From positions 1 through 61,069 of the forward strand of contig VXIS01000292.1 of NCBI GenBank assembly GCA_008704415.1: a stretch of 61,069 bases of DNA, read 5' to 3'. Made by a program: the position numbers and the translations under genes. The notes beneath the pieces are model-generated. The model had not been told where the DNA came from. It did not search any database and saw nothing but the letters and a program-made list of their open reading frames with translations. The stretch comes from Sphaerosporella brunnea. Lineage: Eukaryota > Ascomycota > Pezizomycetes > Pezizales > Pyronemataceae. Positions 1 through 11,287 of the stretch are shown here, piece by piece (position 1 is the first letter of the stretch; every line of letters starts with the position of its first letter).

Positions 1-311
1 TTCGATGGGCACCCGACACTTCCGGCGTGAGATGCTGTATGAAATGTAATTTGATTCCGATCACGCCCATGAGAGGACAGTGGCTTTGTGATGGAATTGT
101 TTTTGGAGTAAGTATGTGAGGATCCTGTTGATTGATTCTTTGTACGGTACCATTGCGAAGAAGTGGCCTGAGAATTTGTCCGTGGAGCTGTATGGTGAAC
201 TTGTGGACAAAGGATTGAGCAGCGGCATTTCGTAGAATGTAATGCTCTGATTGGAGAAGTTGGAGAGCTTTTTTGTAGATCTGAGCAAGTGGGTCTGTTG
301 TTAAGCCATAA
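1..311 (+). pseudogene. Degraded 3' end of the acid phosphatase (left-arm copy)
   Basis: This is a diverged copy of the last part of the gene at 42784-44154, in the opposite orientation and cut by the window edge. The matching ending (Val-Lys-Pro then TAA at about 309-311) is still visible. The reading frame is lost through many substitutions and small indels. It is the noisiest part of the left arm. Confidence 0.7.
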
Positions 312-424
312 GGCACTCCGGAAACCGACACGCAAGGTTTTCGGTGAGGGAATCCATTAGCACCGCATATACCTCAATCATATCCAGAAAGACATCCGCC
401 GTCACTCAACGACATGCTAATATC

Positions 425-1170
425 CTCTCCTGACATCTCCACCTGATTCGAGTTGCGGCCGACCAACATGAGCCGTAGCCACCCACCGTCGAGCCCATAA
501 TAGCTCCTCTCTCGGACTCCATGTGCCGTCCCCACCGCAGCACCACGGGGTCCGCACATTCGTAACCCCCAATGATACGCCCACTGCTCTCGCGAGCCAC
601 AGTCGGCCAAGCCCTGACCGCATGCTATCCCAGACGCTCGTCACGAGCCCCACTCTCCGGCCTCATGCCGATCTCAATATCCCGCACATCCCATTCCATG
701 CTGCTGCTACGACACATTGACCTCTGCGCGTCAGTCCATCTCCAGCGCAGCGTCGCCTTCCCATTTTGTCCGCCGCACGTCCTTCGGCGTCTAGATTTTC
801 CGCGCTTCCGAATTCAGGAGTTAGGTATCGACGGGGACCTGAGGCAACTTCGATCGCGCCTGCTGGGGTGCCTTGCCGCTGGGTAGCTCATGGCTAGTCG
901 GATTCTTGCATTGATTTGCGACGGGGGAGGAAATATCGTTTCTAAAAATCTTCGCCTTGTCTGTGTACGGGGCGGGATATTTGGCACGGCGGAAGATTTT
1001 TGTTGCCGTTGTGGAGGTTGGGACGAAGAAGTATTTGCAGCCAGCGACCGCTGGGGCGATGGGGTGGCGTAGGGTGAGGAGTGGGTGCCATACCGATGGT
1101 TGTGACGTTGGCGTGGTGTGGTGGATTATCAGTGGAAGGATCAGCGGTGAGCGGAGAGGATTCCACATTG
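425..1170 (-). pseudogene. Broken left-arm copy of the 257-aa hypothetical gene
   Basis: The segment mirrors 41887-42660. Start and stop regions can be matched, but numerous one-base indels scatter the product over several frames. No single open frame covers even half of the protein. It is best read as a noisy duplicate and not as a gene of its own. Confidence 0.7.
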
Positions 1171-1413
1171 CAGCGCTGCCGTTACTCAGGCTCAGATGTG
1201 GTAGGTTGTTCATTGAAAGCAGCCACAGTGGGCGGAGAAAAGAGCTGAAAGTCGCGGATGCCAAAGATATGACGACACGGTCCCGCGCGGTGGCGAGCGG
1301 CGCATCGCGGACAGTATAAGGTGATCGTGACCAGGTATGACCTGCCGTTATATATGCAAGCGAGAGCGAGGGCAGCTCCTCAGCACCTGATAATCCCTTC
1401 GCCTGACAGCAAG

Positions 1414-1756
1414 ATGACCACTCCTCGACTTCTACCTACACTTACGGCCTCTCACCATACCTTCCGTGACCCTGAGCTGGAACACGAATTCAACATCAGC
1501 AGCCGCAGTGTGGGGCAAGAAATACGCGGTGGTACGATGCCACCACTGTTCGTGGACGAGAGCCTTGCACGCTGCCCGAATGCGCCCGGCATCTAGAGGT
1601 CTGCGAGGGCTACAAACGATTCAGCTCCGTGGAAGATCGAGGTCGCCCATGAAGGGTGATAGAAGCGTGCAAGTTAAGGAGGGGTTGAGAAACATGTGAG
1701 CGGAGGTGGAAGAGAGCTGAGGTTATGTGGCTGGACCGGTTGTGTGGAGGTTTTGA
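1414..1756 (+). pseudogene. Broken left-arm copy of the small zinc-finger ORF
   Basis: This mirrors 41276-41620. The Cys-His-His-Cys finger region is still recognisable in one frame (about 1466-1600), but indels separate it from the matching start codon and from the C-terminal part. Confidence 0.7.
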
Positions 1757-2114
1757 GGGTAGACAGCTGGTGTGGTTGTTGTATAATATAATATATCGCC
1801 TATACATCACAACCAGAAGCCCTGATCTGCTCCTCCTCCAGCGGATATGGCCCCGAACGAACGCGCTTCCCTTTGCTGAGACGCGTCTCATGGGTGCGCA
1901 AGAAAAAGTCTGCAGGCTGACTTATGACCTGAATCGTGACAGAAAATGAACTGAAGTGATCGTGTCGCATGCGACAGACCCTGTCGTCGCCAGCGACAGA
2001 TCACGATAGGAATGGCGTGGGATGACAGCGCTTCGCATTAGCACCCGTCAGATTATCCACTATAGACGCGGTGTATCAGCCCGAGCCGCGCCAAGATACG
2101 CCATTACGACTTCT
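1757..2114. other. Gap between zinc-finger and COG8 copies; nothing seen
   Basis: This is a noisy mirror of about 40901-41275. I see no gene or structured element here. A short stretch of alternating T and A near 1780-1800 has its counterpart around 41230-41255. Confidence 0.5.
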
Positions 2115-3515
2115 TCACTCGAGTTCCTGCCTGCCGCCATAGCCTCCCAGCCGTCCCGCAGGACCTTCCGGGCGCGCACAACAACGAGCCACATACGCCG
2201 CTCGCCTCCTCTTGGCCGCCTTTTCCCAGCTCTTCCGCCGCCGTCTGGTCCCATCTCGCTCCACGTGACCTCCTCAGCACCTCTGCCTGCTCCGAAGTCG
2301 TCAACACACGCGCCAACACACCGCAGTACACCCGCAAACGCACAACCTCCAGCTCCCAGCTAGCATACAGCACCTGAGTGAGCAACTCTCGCTACGCTCT
2401 TCTCCCTAATGCCTGCCTTAGCACCTTCTCAACCTCCAGACCTCACTGTGTGCACTCTCGACACCACCTTTGCTTCATACTAGCGCAGCAGGATCCGGCA
2501 TAGACCCACCATCAGGGTCTTCACGTTTCCGCCAGGACAGTGGAAGACTACTACTACTCCTGCTATGCCGGTCTCTCTGCGCGGTAGCAGCGGCCGGCGT
2601 AGGCGTGGCGCCCCACTCGCCGTTTTCGTTCGCTAGAGATCCGGAAGATTAGAGCGATACTTGATACGATGCCAAAGCTCTGTTCGCGGAATACTTCCAA
2701 CCACCTTTCAAGAACCGCTCGGTTTGTACCCGCCCTGTTGCTAGCAGCTTCTTCCTCCGCAGATCTTGCAGCGGCTGCAGCGCGCTGAGTATAGAGCAGA
2801 GGTACGCGTGTCTACACACCAGAAGAGGGCCCGAACATCTCTTTCATCCGAGCCGCCGAGGTGCGGCGAAGGAGCCTGACGTTTTCATAGCGACTGAAGC
2901 TTCAATGGACCGCGGAGGGTGGAGATGAGGTTTGCAGTGAGTGTAGCGCTGCAGCGCCTCGCAGGAGGCGTGCACGCTTGCGACGGTGGGGTGAGTTCGG
3001 GTTATAGCGCGCGCAGGCGGCGCACGTGGCCAAGCATCGGGGCGAGGGGTAGTTTTGTGCTGCGATTAGGACTGCAGCAAGGAAGGGAGTTGCAGGATAT
3101 CCAGCAGCCTCTCCAGGTTAGCGTTCAAGTGTGGTTTTGCGCGCGAGACGCAGATGTGGGTTCTCCACTCCGCCCCGGTATTCGCTGCGAAGGAAGTGAG
3201 GGATGCATCGAGGTCGGTGTGCCGACTTGAGGTCTTTGTAGGAGGAAGAGAGCGCAGACACCGGAAGATGAAGAGAGGAAAGGTGCACGACGAGGTGATT
3301 ATCGCTTTGTGGTTGCGGCTGGCGAGAGATTGCAGTGAGAGGTCGAGCGTGTGAGAGGTTGTGTTGAGGGAGGTGCTCTCGGTTGTCAGCAGCGATGAGA
3401 GCGGAAGCGACGTTAGGCGGGAGAGATAGGCGGTTGTCGTTTCTGACGACGGGACCTCGGCGGCAGGAATGTGCGGTAGCAGGAGCTCTAACAAGGGGTC
3501 GTCCGTGGTTGTCAT
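2115..3515 (-). pseudogene. Broken left-arm copy of COG8
   Basis: This is the reverse copy of 39485-40900. The first about 75 codons from the start at 3515 read exactly as in the right arm. A single missing base near 3290 shifts the frame, and many further indels follow toward 2115. The noise boundary at about 3300 is sharp: from here rightwards to about 7890 the two arms are collinear without gaps. Confidence 0.8.
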
Positions 3516-4133
3516 CTTGGGTAGAAACGTTGGATGGTGTTGAGGTTTAGGTATCTAACAGCGGGAGGGAGCTTAATCCAAACGAAAGCTTGGAATTCCG
3601 TAAAACCTAACCCTGCTATCGGTAAAGTTGCGGCACACCCCAAACAAAAACACATTTAACTCCACGAGTTTGGGGGGAGTTACGAGGCTCGGGCAGTTCG
3701 ATACGGCCGGGAAATAACTAGATGATCAAGTGTCCGAGCTCTGAAAGGGTGCAGCGCTCTACCGCCGCTTGGGGAGATATTGGCAGTGACTGCCTCCCCG
3801 CCGCTGTACCTCATATTCTCATTATCAACATCGCGTCAGGTTGGACGAAAGCGGAGAAAAATTCGACCGCAACGTTCTCGATATCTATGCGAAGCTTTTG
3901 GTTGGTGAGTAGCGCCGCTGTAGCTCTCGCGCTTCACAGAGACATCACTCGGGAGCGTTTTTGTATGCGCACCCTTGAATTACGCTGAGCTGACAGTTGT
4001 GTCATTAGTGCATATTACAAGTTTAGCACTTCAATGTAGGTTATGCATATGTAGGTAAATTTGGCTGTATCTCTTCGTGCGTGGTGAAGAAATCTCAATC
4101 TAGATTTTTGAGAGCCACCGCAGCTTTGAGCCT
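3516..4133. other. Gap between COG8 and PLP2 copies; nothing seen
   Basis: This is the mirror of 38867-39484 and ungapped against it. It holds the two flanking 5' and 3' regions and a few short open frames without support. I see no RNA gene or element. Confidence 0.5.
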
Positions 4134-4977
4134 TTAATCCCAATCACTGTCCTCATCATCGTCCACACGAGCTTTGTTGTTGCTTGCGCTCTTGATTCCC
4201 ATAGCGCTCCTAATCTCCTTCCTCTCCTCCTCCTCCTCTCTATTTCTCAACCTCATGTCCCCCTCCTTCAGCACTCCCTGTTGGAGCATCCACTTTTCAA
4301 AGTCCGGCAACCTCGTATCCACGCCTTTCATCTCACCCAGCCTTATCAAGTTCTTCGCCAGATCGCCATCCTTATACACCAAAATCGTCGGACAATTCTT
4401 CTCCGGATAATTCTCAATGCACATGTTGCCCACAATTTCACAGAACTTGATTTCCGGGAACTTGTGCGCCGCCTGCCGAAATAACTCGCTGAGAAGTTTG
4501 CTCTCAACGTTCCCATGCGATTGCGAGGATAGATGAAGCAACACAGGGAATTCCTTCGAAGCCTCCGTGATCTCGCGGGAATAGTCCGGTTTAGCTATCG
4601 GGTAGACTTTTCCGTGGCGGGCTTTGGAGGCTAATGCATTCATCTCCTGCAACCGTTTCTGTCTGAAAATCACCCCGCCATCAGCTTTGGGTTGAGAAAA
4701 AGGCAGAGGCGGGGGGCATCAACCGATAAAACTCGAGAAACTCTTCATCCTCCTCATCCTCCAGCTCTTCAAGTTCATCGAGCTCTTTCCCCTCCAACCG
4801 GTTCTCGTGGGCTAGTCGCTGTACCTCCTCTAACGCCGCCTCGATCATCGGTGTCGGACTCGGTGGCTTTTCGGGAATGATCTTATGCTTGCGGAGGATG
4901 TCGTTCCATTCCGTGTCCGCATTGGGATCGTCGACAGGCACTTGGACGGGCATGTCAGGCATGCCGGCGGGATTCAT
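4134..4977 (-). CDS. PLP2: PLP2-type phosducin-like protein, left-arm copy (intact)
   Basis: This encodes the same 260-aa thioredoxin-fold phosducin-like protein as 38023-38866, with exons 4977-4724 and 4662-4134 and no frame break. It lies in the block where both arms are ungapped and apparently identical. If the palindrome is real this is a second intact gene; if it is a fold-back artefact it is the same gene read twice. Function and motifs are described for the right-arm copy. Confidence 0.75.
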
Positions 4978-5234
4978 GTGGGATGTGATGATGTTGTTGG
5001 TTGTTCTGGAGTATGTGTGGGCGTGAGTTAGCTTGGTGCTACAGCTCGGATAGCGTAAAGCGAGTGGCGGCAGGTGATACACATTTATCAGGATTTTAAC
5101 CACTGCGCTAGTGCGGCCTCCATGCACGAATCACAATAAATCAATCGAATACGTATGCATCTGATGCAACGCGCATATTATCAGGGCATCTCTCCTAATC
5201 TATATCCCCTTTTACAAGTTACCGCCACGCTTGC

Positions 5235-7080
5235 TTACTCTTCCTGCGGCTGGCCACCACCGCCGCCCCGTCTTGCTCCCTTAGCACCACAGATCTCATC
5301 TACTCTCAGCAGTAGACAGGCGCTTTCTATGGCAGTCTTGATGCTCTGAGTCTTGACAGCCATAGGCTCCCACACTCCGTACTCATTCATGTCCGCAATC
5401 TTGCCGCTGTCTCCGTCGATACCCCACGTGTGTTTGCCCTCGGCGTGCTTGGCTCGCAGATCAGTGAGCACTCGGATGGGGCTGGCACCACAGTTCATCA
5501 CCAACGTCCGGGGGATGACCTCCATGGCCTCAGACACAGACTTGTAAGGCCACTGCTGGACACCATCAACGCCCTTGGCCATCTCAGCCAGCTTGACCGA
5601 GATCGCCATCTCAGTAGCTCCACCACCGGGAGAAAGGCGGGGCTCGAAGAACACATTCCGGGCGACGCACATGGCGTCTTGTAGGTTGCGCTCGATCTCA
5701 TTCAGCATGTCCTTTGAAGGACCGCGGAGGAGGATGGTGCAAGCCTTGGGGTCCTTGCACTTAGTGAGGAAGGTGAAGTACCTAGCAACGTTAGAGTACA
5801 ACTAAAAGCTAAAATGGATAGGCGGCATACTCATCGCCAATTTTGTCAACCTCGAACAAGCCGCACTGCGTACCGACATCAGCCTCAGTCAGGTCTTCGA
5901 CCCTGTTGACGATGGTCGCGCCGGTGGCACGCGCGATACGGTTGTTATCCATTTTCCGGACACGGCGGAGAGCAGTGACACCTGCCTTCATGAAGTAGTG
6001 CTGAGCCAAATCTATCAAGGTCAGCATAGCTATTTTGCTATGAAAACGTGGCGTAACGCACCAGAGACACCCTTCTCGGTGATGACCAGGTCCGGCTTGA
6101 CCGCCAGAATGTGATCAACCATCGCCTTGACCTGCTTCTCCTCAATCTCCAAGATCTTGTTCCAATCCTCCTCCTTGGAGATCTCGATGTTGGTCTGAGA
6201 CTCTCCCTTCTTGTACTCCAGTGTGCAGTCCAGCAGGACAACCCTGGGGTTCTCAATCCGTCTCCTCATCTTGGGGTGCGTGATGTCCTTATTCAGCATC
6301 ACACCATCCAACACCCTTGAGTCTTCAATCTCTCCACCAGGAATCTTCTCAATTCTCGCGTATCGCTTAACATCGACCTCCCGCTTTCCGTTTCCGATGT
6401 CCTTCGCGACGGTGCGAACCGCGGTCAACGCGAGGTTGCACATCAGCTTGGACCAACGAGAAACAAACTTCGTGCCGATGGAGGAGGCCACGAGCTTGTA
6501 CATCGCCTCATCATCGTTCAGATCTATCGGGATCGAAATGGTCTCAATGACGTGGAGGGCGTCTGCGAGAGCTCGCTTGTAGGCCTGGATGATAACAACG
6601 GGATGGATATGACGCTCGAGATGGGGAAGAGACTGAGCTAGCGTTTCACCGGCGAGGATGATAACTGATGTTGTACCGTCTCCTACTTCCTCGTCCTGTT
6701 TCGAGTTAGACGAACCCGTGCCCCTCCCATCACCAACAGCCTCCGTGTGTATTTACCTGTGTCCGGGCAAGCTCGATCATGCTTTTGGCGGCGGGATGGG
6801 CGACCTCGATCTCTCGCAGGATAGCATGACCGTCGTTGGTAAGCACGATGCCGCCCATGGGGTCAAGCAACATCTTCAACATAGCCTTGGGTCCCAGACA
6901 TGAGCGGATGATGTCTGCTACGGTCTTCGCAGCGGCAATGTTGGAGAGCTGGGCCTTGCGTCCTGTTTGGTAACAACGCAGCCACGGTTAGCTATGAGAG
7001 GTCTCGAGGTGGGGCGTGGCGGATTTACCTGTCTGGCGCTCCCCAGAATTGGTGTTCATCACCAGTACTGGTGCCTGCAT
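5235..7080 (-). CDS. CCT3: CCT chaperonin gamma subunit, left-arm copy (intact)
   Basis: This has the same five-exon model as 35920-37765, reversed: exons 7080-7029, 6962-6757, 6695-6062, 6011-5831 and 5781-5235, for 539 aa. All splice sites and the ATP-site motif are preserved. A CCT subunit is normally encoded once, because the ring needs matched stoichiometry. A second identical copy a few tens of kb away is therefore another hint that the left arm is not a genuine duplication. Confidence 0.8.
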
Positions 7081-7532
7081 CTTGAGGAACTAGAATTATA
7101 TGTCGGCGGTAGACCGGATATGATTTGAGCGGGTTGGGAAAGATGGGGTGATGAAGAATTTCGATTCTTTGGTTGATAATTTTTAGACGTGGGGTGGGAT
7201 TGAAGGTTGTGGAACTGGAAATGCGGCTCTGTTGGTTGGAACTGACGAAAGTTGTTCTTGGCCCTGTGGGTGACAGGCGATGCACGAAACGAAACAGCAA
7301 GATATGAGTGAGAGCTCGTGAGGAGTTATATAATGAATGCTGCTCAATTTCTTCAACAGAACAGAAAGACATCATACTCGCTCGCGGATTAATTACTCAA
7401 AGGCTCAAAAGACAGCAATTCGCAGACCCGAGCAAAACATGTAGGAACAAACGCCTGCAGATAAGATGTTGGTACAGATACACTGAGCCGGAGCCCTCCC
7501 TTGCCCCTCAAATAGGTAGATAGAAAGCCTGT
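7081..7532. other. Gap between CCT3 and PRKRIP1 copies; nothing seen
   Basis: This is the mirror of 35468-35919 and ungapped against it. It contains the CCT3 5' flank and the PRKRIP1-like 3' flank. No gene or repeat is seen. Confidence 0.5.
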
Positions 7533-8132
7533 TCAATCGTCGTCGTGAATGACAATCCCTCCCTCGTCCTTCACTTCCACCGCGTTCTCTAGGTCATCCC
7601 CGGCGGCATCTCCATTGTTGGCGGACTCCTGGTTGGCTGCGCTGATGGCCTTGTCGTTGGCATCCTGGATCTTATCCACATCCATCATCTGCTTGTCATT
7701 GTCCGCCTTAACAGCATTCGCTTTCTCCTTCTTCTTCATTCTCCTCTTGCGGTTCTTGTTGGTCTTCTCCTCGTCCTTCTTCTTGAGCTCCTCCATCTTG
7801 CGCTCAAACTCGCGTTTCTCCTCCTCCTGGCGCACTTGCTCATCCATCAACCGTAGCCGTTCATATTCCCTCCTGCGACTGGCCTTGTAGACGTGAAATT
7901 CTCCCGAACCCGCTCCGCAGACGAACCTGCACGTTCGCGACTATCTCCGGTGGCGGCGCGAGTGTCTTTTGTCTCGCGCCCGTGGGAATTTGATGTCGCG
8001 CTCGGGGTTCGTGAAGAGGTGAGTGACAGCGGAGGCTTGCGCGGACGTGGGAGAGAGCGCACGGCGCTTCGTGGGGCGTTTTGAGCGAGGATCCGCGGAG
8101 GTTGGGATGGATGCGGGACCCGGTTCGGACAT
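7533..8132 (-). pseudogene. Broken left-arm copy of the PRKRIP1-like gene
   Basis: The C-terminal part (7533-7890) equals the right-arm gene at 34865-35467. The N-terminal part carries single-base deletions in short homopolymers between about 7895 and 7990, so the product is split over two or three frames. The switch from clean to noisy sequence falls inside this gene. Confidence 0.8.
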
Positions 8133-9217
8133 TTTAACGCGTGATCAAGATGAAGCGACCGGGCTGGGTGTGAATGTGGTCTTGGTGTGGTGGTGGTGGT
8201 GGTGGTTAGAAGGCTGGTGACGTGCAGGAGATGGGTTTCCGTGATGCGTTACTTTTAATCAATCCTACCCGTGATTGCGGTTGGAGTCTGGCATGAAGCT
8301 AGACAACAGGCACCACCGAACACGCGTCTCCGGTCAAAATTCACCTGCATCATTTCCACTTAGAGACACCTGAATTTCATATGCAGGATCTGTACCAGGG
8401 TACATTCATACAGTCTCGCCATCCTATTTCTGAGCCAGTATACTCAGACTGCGGCTATGAGTTCTATGGGGGAAGCTTCACTATGGCTGCATCTCACCTC
8501 ATCAACAACCCCCTACCACCAATACTGATGATAGAGATATAGAAACCTTTGGAGCTTCTTGGGAGACTTTGATCTAATATATTGGAGACTTCAGCTGTTT
8601 GACGGTGCGGTCGTGTGGAGTAGCGGTGCTGCTATTAAGGCCACGCGTTGATAACTTCAGTTTCCAAGCAGGTACACACCCATATCATTTTTCTGCCAAA
8701 ATTGGTGGGACCATGAGCAGCTTAGCTCAAAGATCTCCTAGTTTTTTTTGTGGGAATTGACGGTCTGTATGTAAGAAACAAGGCAAAAACTGGGTCTCCG
8801 GAGAGATGTGCAACTGCGCCAAGCCAGGCCCTGAAATTCACGCGTTGCGTCCCGAAATCAGAACGTCACTGTATCTCCACAACACCGGAGTCTGCAATAA
8901 AATAGACAGCGGGAACCGATACACTTTTGATTGTTTCCTAGGGCTCGCCACCGTTTATCTCTGTGTGGTTGTGGTGTGGTTGGGGTGTTGGAGCTTGCTC
9001 TCTTTTTCGACGAAAATTGATGCGCATGAGGGTCAATCTCTAACCACAACCTAATTTAGATGTAGAGTCTACTCGCCAAGCTCGGCTTTTCTGATTGGTC
9101 CGCACAACAAAACCCGCGAAAATAAACTCGGCCGTCAAAATTCATCGTAATTAGAAGCTCCCACTTGTGATCGAAATCGTCGCAAAAAACGCGACCCAGC
9201 ACGTCCCCGGAGGGTTA
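8133..9217. other. Noisy mirror of 33749-34864; nothing seen
   Basis: No gene, RNA or element is supported. The short open frames here do not match across the two arms, which is expected for noncoding DNA with sequence noise. Confidence 0.5.
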
Positions 9218-9914
9218 CTCGACGATTTTTTAAGTATCCGGATGCCCAGAAACCCTAACCCAGGCCGGCGCTTAGAGGTGACTGGGAGCTCCCCGCGAGC
9301 GAGCTTCCTAGAGCTTCCCTGAGCTCGCGTAGGGGCCTCAAAAAAAACAAGTGGTGTGCTGGGGGGTTTATTATGTGGAAGAACGGAGTGATCTCGCGCG
9401 GGCGCTCTCGTTGGGGAGGATTTTCTCTAAGCCCGTGTCTGGGTTAGGGTTTCCAGGGCGCAACGGAGAGCGGAGAAAATTCACTGCAATCCGATTGCGC
9501 TTGCGACCAGCGACAGAATCCACCGCAATATGACGTGGCCGGAGGTTGCGAAAGAATCAAATATTCATGTCGCACGTTCCACGCTGGAGAAGGTCTTCAT
9601 GGGAACGACCTCCATCGCTACGTCGCGCGCCGCTCACTGAAAAGATGATGCTTGATCACGTCTTTCTCGTGAAGCTCGGCCTCGCATTGAGATACGTCAC
9701 ATCGTTTTTACGGACGAAATGTGGGTTGATTCACGCACAGCGCGGCCACAAAAGCAGACGCGCCAGAAGGAGCCTGGAAGTCCTGCCGGGTCATGTTTAC
9801 TTCCGCCATCAATCGTCTCATCGGAAACAGCACCGGCTACTTTATCCCCAGACGCCCGATGAGAGCAAGAAGCGGAACGTGGAAACTGCAAGCTGGTGAA
9901 GAATGACGTCCAGG
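9218..9914 (+). mobile_element. Left-arm copy of truncated Tc1/mariner element
   Basis: This mirrors 33039-33748. It starts after a TA at 9216-9217 with the same terminal sequence CTCGACGATTTTTTAAGTAT. Fragments of the helix-turn-helix and of the first DDE-domain strand can be recognised in separate frames. It is more broken than the right-arm copy. Confidence 0.65.
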
Positions 9915-10919
9915 TATCAGAGCGGTGGTAGCAATCATTTTCACGGTTAATCCGGAGCTTGGCACTCGGCCGCGCGAGTAGAAAGTAATTCCCTGTTCAT
10001 GTGTAATCCATTCCACGCCCGGCATCACGCAGCCAGAAACTTCAATAACATGACCAGATACTGGTCGACCATCTTCGTCCTCAGCGGTAACTTGCTTCCA
10101 CTCCTCACCTCCTTACCTTCTACCTCTTCTCCCTTCTCCTTCTCCGCCGTCCCCGCCGCCTCGGCATTGCGTCGCGCCTTTCGCCTCACCGTGATATCGA
10201 AAAGCCTCTTCATGGTCTCCGCGTGTTTGCAAGGTGCACACTGGCCATTTGCAGCGGCGTCTCCAAGCTTGGGGAGGGCTCGATCATCACCGTCTTCTCA
10301 CGGTAGTCAGGCGCGATATCTTCGAACATCACTGTGGGCGGGTGTAGGGGCAGGTTTGTGGCGCCATCGAAGCCGCTGATGAACCTCCGAGGGACTTTGA
10401 AGTAGTAAGTGCTGTAGGTGAGGTAGATGTTGTAGTAGTGGAGGGGACTACAGCAAGTCCATCATCAGCTTCACGCGTAGAGAAGGAGGAGGGAAGAGAC
10501 GGAGCGTTCACATTTGGACGCCCTTTCCCTTCCTGCTTGAATCGCGAATGATAGCTTCATCATCGTCTTCCTCATCATCCACATCTGGAATCTCGCGTCA
10601 TCTTCTATGTCACTGCCGTTGGCAACAGTATTGACTGTTACTTCTGCCTTCCCTGCGCTCTCCCAGTCCTCCTAGCCTCGTCGAGACGTTGACGACATGG
10701 GGCGTGCTTGAGAACTAGATACTGCTTATCGTCGGGAAGGTAGCTGACCAGTTTGCTTGCGGGAGCGCTGGCCCAAGACCACGAGGGAACTTGTAGACAA
10801 GGTAATCGCCAGCCTGCACAAACTCTTCTGGAGTGATCTCGCCGGTCAACGCAAAGGTTGAGGTGTGGGAGGAGAGGGTCAGGTTAATCCCAGAGACGGG
10901 AAAAAGTTGAGTGCAGCAT
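9915..10919 (-). pseudogene. Broken left-arm copy of ATG3
   Basis: This is the reverse of 32029-33038. It shares the frameshifts seen in the right arm, including the missing base in the catalytic His-Pro-Cys motif, and has additional one-base deletions between about 9915 and 10110. From 10110 upward it is ungapped against the right arm. Confidence 0.75.
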
Positions 10920-11287
10920 CGCGTCTCGATAGCAGTATCTTAGTGGCGGGGTTTAGATTTCTGGCTGATTTTGCAGTGGTGAGTGGGGCAAAAAGACCTC
11001 TGAGTCCAAATTGCAAATATGGACAAGAGCACACTCATTATCCTTTTAAACTCACAAGGTCTGTTGTGACGATGGACGCGATTCAAAGACCGTAGGACGT
11101 GACAAAACTTTTGTAAACCCAACGAGACATCCACCACCACCACTACCACTACTGCTACCTATCACCGCTTGCCACGCCCTCTACTACTCCTCGATTCCAC
11201 CCCCCCTCCCCAGCTCTGAGAAACCCACGATATAAGCCGCTGAGACGAATATACGACATTGAGACGAAATCGTTAACTATTGGCAAC

